From: Halopseudomonas sp002296055
GTDB taxonomy: Bacteria; Pseudomonadota; Gammaproteobacteria; Pseudomonadales; Pseudomonadaceae
Reading direction: 5' to 3' (one strand)
DNA length: 64,000 bases
Assembly: GCF_050876985.1 (NCBI RefSeq)
Contig: NZ_JBPAPP010000001.1
The notes under the pieces: generated by a model
The model's database searches: none
Told to the model about the DNA's origin: nothing
Seen by the model: the letters and a program-made list of their open reading frames with translations, nothing else
Shown: piece by piece, positions 63,247-64,000 of the stretch
How positions within the stretch are numbered: position 1 is the first letter of the stretch
Layout of the letters: each line of letters opens with the position of its first letter
Position numbers and translations under genes: made by a program

Positions 63247-63811
63247 CAAGGCCCACCAGCTGCATCTGGGTATCGCCGAACAGGGCAAGGTACTGGCCTT
63301 GGCCGGGCGTCATGCCGATGCCCTGCAGCATTATCAGGAAGCCCTGCGCATGGCGGTCAGCAGCCGCGCACCGGAGGTGTTCTTCCGCCACTACACCCAA
63401 TGCGTGATGGAAAGCCTGGAGCTGAGCGGCGAGCTGGACAGCGTATTGCGCTACTGCGATGAGGCCGAGGCGCACTACGCCCGACTGGACTCACCGCTGC
63501 CACTGGTCGCCCGCGACCGCGCCGAGAACCTGCAGCGCCGTGGCTGCATCCAGCTGCGCCAGGGCCAGCTTGCTGACGCACTGGCCAGCCTGCAGCAAGC
63601 CATCGCCCTGGTGCAGCCACCGGAACTACCACTTGCCCGGGCACTGGTCGGCTGGGCCGCCCGCGGCCTGAGTATCGGTGAGCGACAGCTGCGCGACGCG
63701 CAGCAGCGCCATGCGTATTTCATTGTCCGCAAGGGGCTGGTCGAGCCCAAACGGGCCATCCCCCTGCCGCCCGAGCGCCTGCGCAGCGCCCACGCGGCCT
63801 CACTTGTTTGA
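63233..63811 (+). CDS. TPR-like protein of unknown function
   Basis: The 192-residue protein starts at an ATG inside the end of the previous gene, with AGGAGC upstream, so it is probably coupled to it. Three helical pairs look like tetratricopeptide repeats: GKVLALAGRHADALQHYQEA (about residue 17-36), MESLELSGELDSVLRYCDEA (about 60-80) and RRGCIQLRQGQLADALASLQ (about 101-120). It would act as a binding partner, perhaps for the products of its operon neighbours. No function can be named. Confidence 0.8.
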   Translation: MSSTDKAHQLHLGIAEQGKVLALAGRHADALQHYQEALRMAVSSRAPEVFFRHYTQCVMESLELSGELDSVLRYCDEAEAHYARLDSPLPLVARDRAENLQRRGCIQLRQGQLADALASLQQAIALVQPPELPLARALVGWAARGLSIGERQLRDAQQRHAYFIVRKGLVEPKRAIPLPPERLRSAHAASLV

Positions 63812-63827
63812 TTAACAGGAGCCAGGC

Positions 63828-64000
63828 ATGAGTGATTACAACGGTCTTCGCCCCGGACAGGTGCTGGCCGACGCCAGCGTCGCCGAGTTTATTTCCAGCC
63901 TCGGACTCGGCATCGCCCGCGCCCAGCAGGCGCTGGACACCAACTCCATCGAACAGCTGGATGCCTTTATCCAGCCGATTCCAGGGCTTGGCGGCAAGAC
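63828..64000 (+). CDS. Third gene of the unknown operon (partial)
   Basis: The window ends 57 codons into this frame. It starts MSDYNGLRPGQVLADASVAE and goes on FISSLGLGIARAQQALDTNS, then ends in a Gly-rich piece, IPGLGGK. The ATG at 63828 follows AACAGGAG. The visible part is helical, soluble and not known to me. It lies 16 bases after the TPR-like gene, so it belongs to the same unit. Confidence 0.75.
   Translation, partial: MSDYNGLRPGQVLADASVAEFISSLGLGIARAQQALDTNSIEQLDAFIQPIPGLGGK

Overview
The window is chromosomal DNA from a high-GC gammaproteobacterium of the Pseudomonadaceae. The gene order is the best evidence. It includes algC-argB, pyrE facing crc, rph-yicC, gmk-rpoZ-spoT-ridA, oxyR-recG, hupB, rubredoxin and its reductase, ubiC-ubiA and phoB-phoR, which is the arrangement known from Pseudomonas. 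Individual proteins have Pseudomonas-typical lengths (Crc 259 aa, RecG 691 aa, RNase PH 239 aa, HU-beta 90 aa). A divergent lineage such as Halopseudomonas is possible, but the sequence alone does not settle it. I found no rRNA, tRNA, insertion sequence, prophage or CRISPR array.

Positions 1-16750 hold a fatty-acid or acyl-CoA catabolism block. It contains a partial permease with a coupled thioesterase, a PaaH/PaaJ-like dehydrogenase and thiolase pair, a second thioesterase, and an acyl-CoA synthetase with a crotonase-like protein divergent from an IclR-type regulator. These are followed by a FadB-like bifunctional protein, two acyl-CoA dehydrogenases and etfBA. Four copies of an inverted repeat, RTTTYGC-N3-GYGRAAC, sit in exactly three promoter regions of this block. 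I propose them as operators of the IclR protein, which would make the block one regulon.

Positions 16770-27920 are mixed. They hold a chemoreceptor with an unusual topology, a cyclase-family hydrolase, uppP, a cupin gene overlapping a PAS-GGDEF-EAL protein, a desA-type desaturase, an M23 peptidase, rpmBG and radC. Positions 28040-38200 are a core housekeeping run: coaBC, dut, algC with a long membrane N-terminus, argB, pyrE/crc, rph and yicC. Positions 38245-43680 are a purine (allantoin) catabolic cluster: allA, allE and puuE read leftward, and a racemase and an NCS1 permease read rightward. A GntR/FCD regulator closes the cluster, and two TTGTNTACAA palindromes lie in the divergent promoter.

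Positions 43725-60871 are again core genes: gmk-rpoZ-spoT-ridA, an OsmC protein, oxyR-recG, an HDOD protein, hupB, the rubredoxin system, ubiCA and phoBR. After phoR comes a receiver protein read in the opposite direction. Divergent from it, behind a strong-looking promoter and a roughly 215-base leader, is an operon I do not recognise (62131 to the right edge). Its first protein appears to be built of about five repeats resembling the C-terminal domain of ribosomal protein L7/L12. The second is TPR-like and the third is cut by the window edge. It is the best candidate here for an undescribed system.

Three structural observations cut across the window. Four intergenic regions carry the same nested design, with outer AAGCTTGCAAGC-type repeats around a terminator-like hairpin. 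A 42-base perfect palindrome lies in front of the FadB-like gene. A shorter 24-base perfect palindrome lies between that gene and the first acyl-CoA dehydrogenase.
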